A stretch of 64,000 nucleotides of DNA from Prorocentrum cordatum (Eukaryota > Sar > Dinophyceae > Prorocentrales > Prorocentraceae). Shown one piece after another: positions 62,676-64,000 of the stretch (position 1 is the stretch's first letter; every line of letters begins with the position of its first letter). The translations under genes were made by a program, and so were the position numbers. The stretch is taken from assembly GCA_963575745.1 (NCBI GenBank), contig CAUYUJ010007446.1:102001-166000 (forward strand), in the 5' to 3' direction. Below the pieces are notes generated by a model. The model ran no database searches and was not told where the DNA came from. It saw only the letters and a program-made list of their open reading frames with translations.

Positions 62676-63191
62676 TTAGAGCGCGTCTAAGTCCCTCGAT
62701 CTCACCGACGACAAGAACGGTCGGTCTCTATGCGCCAACGCGAGGTCTGGACAAATTTTGGCTGCCATGATCACCTTCGAATGTTGGTTGTGGGACATTG
62801 CCCGACATCGCGCTAACATGATGCGATCCAGGCTAGCGCCTCGCGGGGTCCCTGAGCCGTCTGAGCCTCTAATAAAACGACAAAGGCACTGGCCAGCGGG
62901 AACCTTCAAGTCTCGAAGATGCCGAAGCTGCTGCGGCTGCTTCATCGGCTGCAAATACCGCGGGCGGTCGAACATCCAGTAATGCGTTTGCTGTGGCAAA
63001 TCCCAGACTTTACCAGCCTGTCGGCGGATCCTCGGGTGATTGTACAACAAATAGGTCAGTGTTCCTTCAGCACGCCGCGGAGGAAACGAACGCGACTGAT
63101 CTTCGGTGACTGTGACCCGGTCGATGTTGGGTCGTGTGACCAATATGTATGCAACGGTCGTGGAGTCTGCGCTTTCAGCGGCAAACGTCAT
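62676..63191 (-). CDS. Unassigned open frame, 171 codons
   Basis: MTFAAESADSTTVAYILVTR leads to RRAEGTLTYLLYNHPRIRRQ and WDLPQQTHYWMFDRPRYLQP, with balanced composition and a normal ATG. It stops at 62676. The DNA here is not array and is only moderately GC-rich, so a 171-codon frame is somewhat notable. A + frame (62919-63425, 168 codons, containing CDPVDVGSCDQYVCNGRGVC) overlaps its 5' half and cannot be excluded. No family is recognised. Confidence 0.3.
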   Translation of the reverse strand: MTFAAESADSTTVAYILVTRPNIDRVTVTEDQSRSFPPRRAEGTLTYLLYNHPRIRRQAGKVWDLPQQTHYWMFDRPRYLQPMKQPQQLRHLRDLKVPAGQCLCRFIRGSDGSGTPRGASLDRIMLARCRAMSHNQHSKVIMAAKICPDLALAHRDRPFLSSVRSRDLDAL

Positions 63192-64000
63192 GTTGAATTG
63201 AAAGGCTGTTCAATGACATCACGGCCCAGACTTGCCCTGCCAAGCTCACGCAGCTACTCGCAAAAGTTCGATGTGCCAAAGCAGCTCATCAGCGATTTGC
63301 GCATTCCTCTATCAACTCATAAGCTCACGTTCTCGGGACGATTCGGGATCAGGCCAATTATTTGCATGGTTACATACCTTCCAGCCGAGTCGCCTACAGC
63401 ATCGCGCGTGAGGACCAGCTCGTGACGACGGTGGTGGCGCTGATGAGAAACAATATTATCTGAAACTGACAATCCTCATGTGAGTGCGAAGCTGAGCTTG
63501 CGAATTGTGCACGGGATTGAGGTTCGGAATGGAAGATGTTTCTTGTTCTCTCAATCCACGTCTTGCTCAAGTCTCCCCCCCCACTGCCTGTCTCATATGT
63601 TCACCGAACCTTTCATGTTTGGGCTCGGGCGAATAATTTACTTGGCTAAGTATCCTCCAGCCTAGTCTCTTACTGCATCCTGTCAGCTTGTGACGACGGT
63701 GTTTAGAGTTGATGATACACAAACTTATCTGAAATTTTGTTACCACGGATGGCCAGGGTGTGTTTGCATGATTCGGGGGGTTGTCGCCGGTTGGTTGGGG
63801 GAGGGGGTGTATAAGAAAAAACCATATGACGTATGTCATTTTTGGCTAGAGGATTGGTGGGATTTCCAGCCTAGGCTCCAATGCTGCCCTAAGGTGGTTC
63901 AAGTCCCAGGGCGGCCCAAGACGCCCCCTCCCGCAGCCCCTCCATTCAGCAAAGGCCCAGGCGGACTCCAATGTAGCCCAAGAAACCTCAAACATGACAT
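63192..64000. other. AT-richer end region, no gene assigned
   Basis: A loose duplicate pair, CCAGCC(G/T)AGTC...CAGCTYGTGACGACGGTG, occurs at 63382-63440 and 63648-63702. GGGGGTGTATAAGAAAAAAC (63793) is AT-rich. GC-array motifs (CCAGGGCGGCCCAAGACGCC) restart at about 63907. Confidence 0.4.

Noticed and set aside
63836-63860. ATTTTTGGCTAGAGG as a dinoflagellate spliced-leader copy
   Set aside because: It matches only about eight bases of the known leader and lacks the CCGTAGCC part; no SL RNA gene was seen.

Overview
The window reads as nuclear DNA of a dinoflagellate. It is GC-rich and dominated by dispersed and tandem repeats. It has no bacterial operons and no recognisable rRNA or tRNA genes. 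Its only recurrent protein signature is a 35-residue pentatricopeptide-repeat (PPR) motif beginning SYNAGISACEKGEQWQ, which I recognise from memory in dinoflagellate predicted proteomes, especially Prorocentrum-like ones. The genus is an inference.

Most of 1-48,500 is built from one kind of composite unit. A unit has (i) one of several alternative 5' blocks, called A to E here, some preceded by a CT-rich tract and a CAG-rich stretch; (ii) very often a short inverted repeat; (iii) a core close to GGGTCAGCCCTAGTC; (iv) PPR coding sequence, either one or two complete motifs or a stub ending at ACxKG; and (v) a long array of degenerate CCAAGACGGCC/CCAAGAGGCCC repeats broken every 300-450 bp by an AT-richer spacer. 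Nine PPR reading frames with complete motifs (1, 7342, 10877, 20448, 30447, 33451, 37263, 43789, 47560) and eleven stubs lie in this part; a tenth frame starts at 55859. The same 5' block is joined to different 3' parts, and the same 3' part to different 5' blocks, with the change at the hairpin/core. Segmental copies include a 3.1-kb pair at 17.5 and 27.5 kb, a third partial copy at 32.5 kb, a 1.2-kb tandem pair at 2.2-4.5 kb, and a three-copy family at 9.4, 22.8 and 35.6 kb.

38.9-43.8 kb is a different repeat neighbourhood: a roughly 300-bp block in three direct and one inverted copies, GAGAGCGCGATTCC repeats, GATC-rich and GTT microsatellites, and a 138-bp tandem. 48.5-54.5 kb is the least repetitive stretch and holds exon-like open frames I cannot assign, one with a plastid-presequence look. 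57.1-57.95 kb carries a broken gene with a Cys4 zinc-finger-like motif. 57.96-59.7 kb is an inverted relative of the element at 2-6 kb. 60.47-61.38 kb on the minus strand encodes an RNase H domain with its acidic residues intact, probably from a retroelement. The last 2.5 kb has two overlapping unassigned open frames.

Long open frames inside the GC arrays and microsatellites are not listed as genes: those repeats contain almost no stop codons and are open on both strands.
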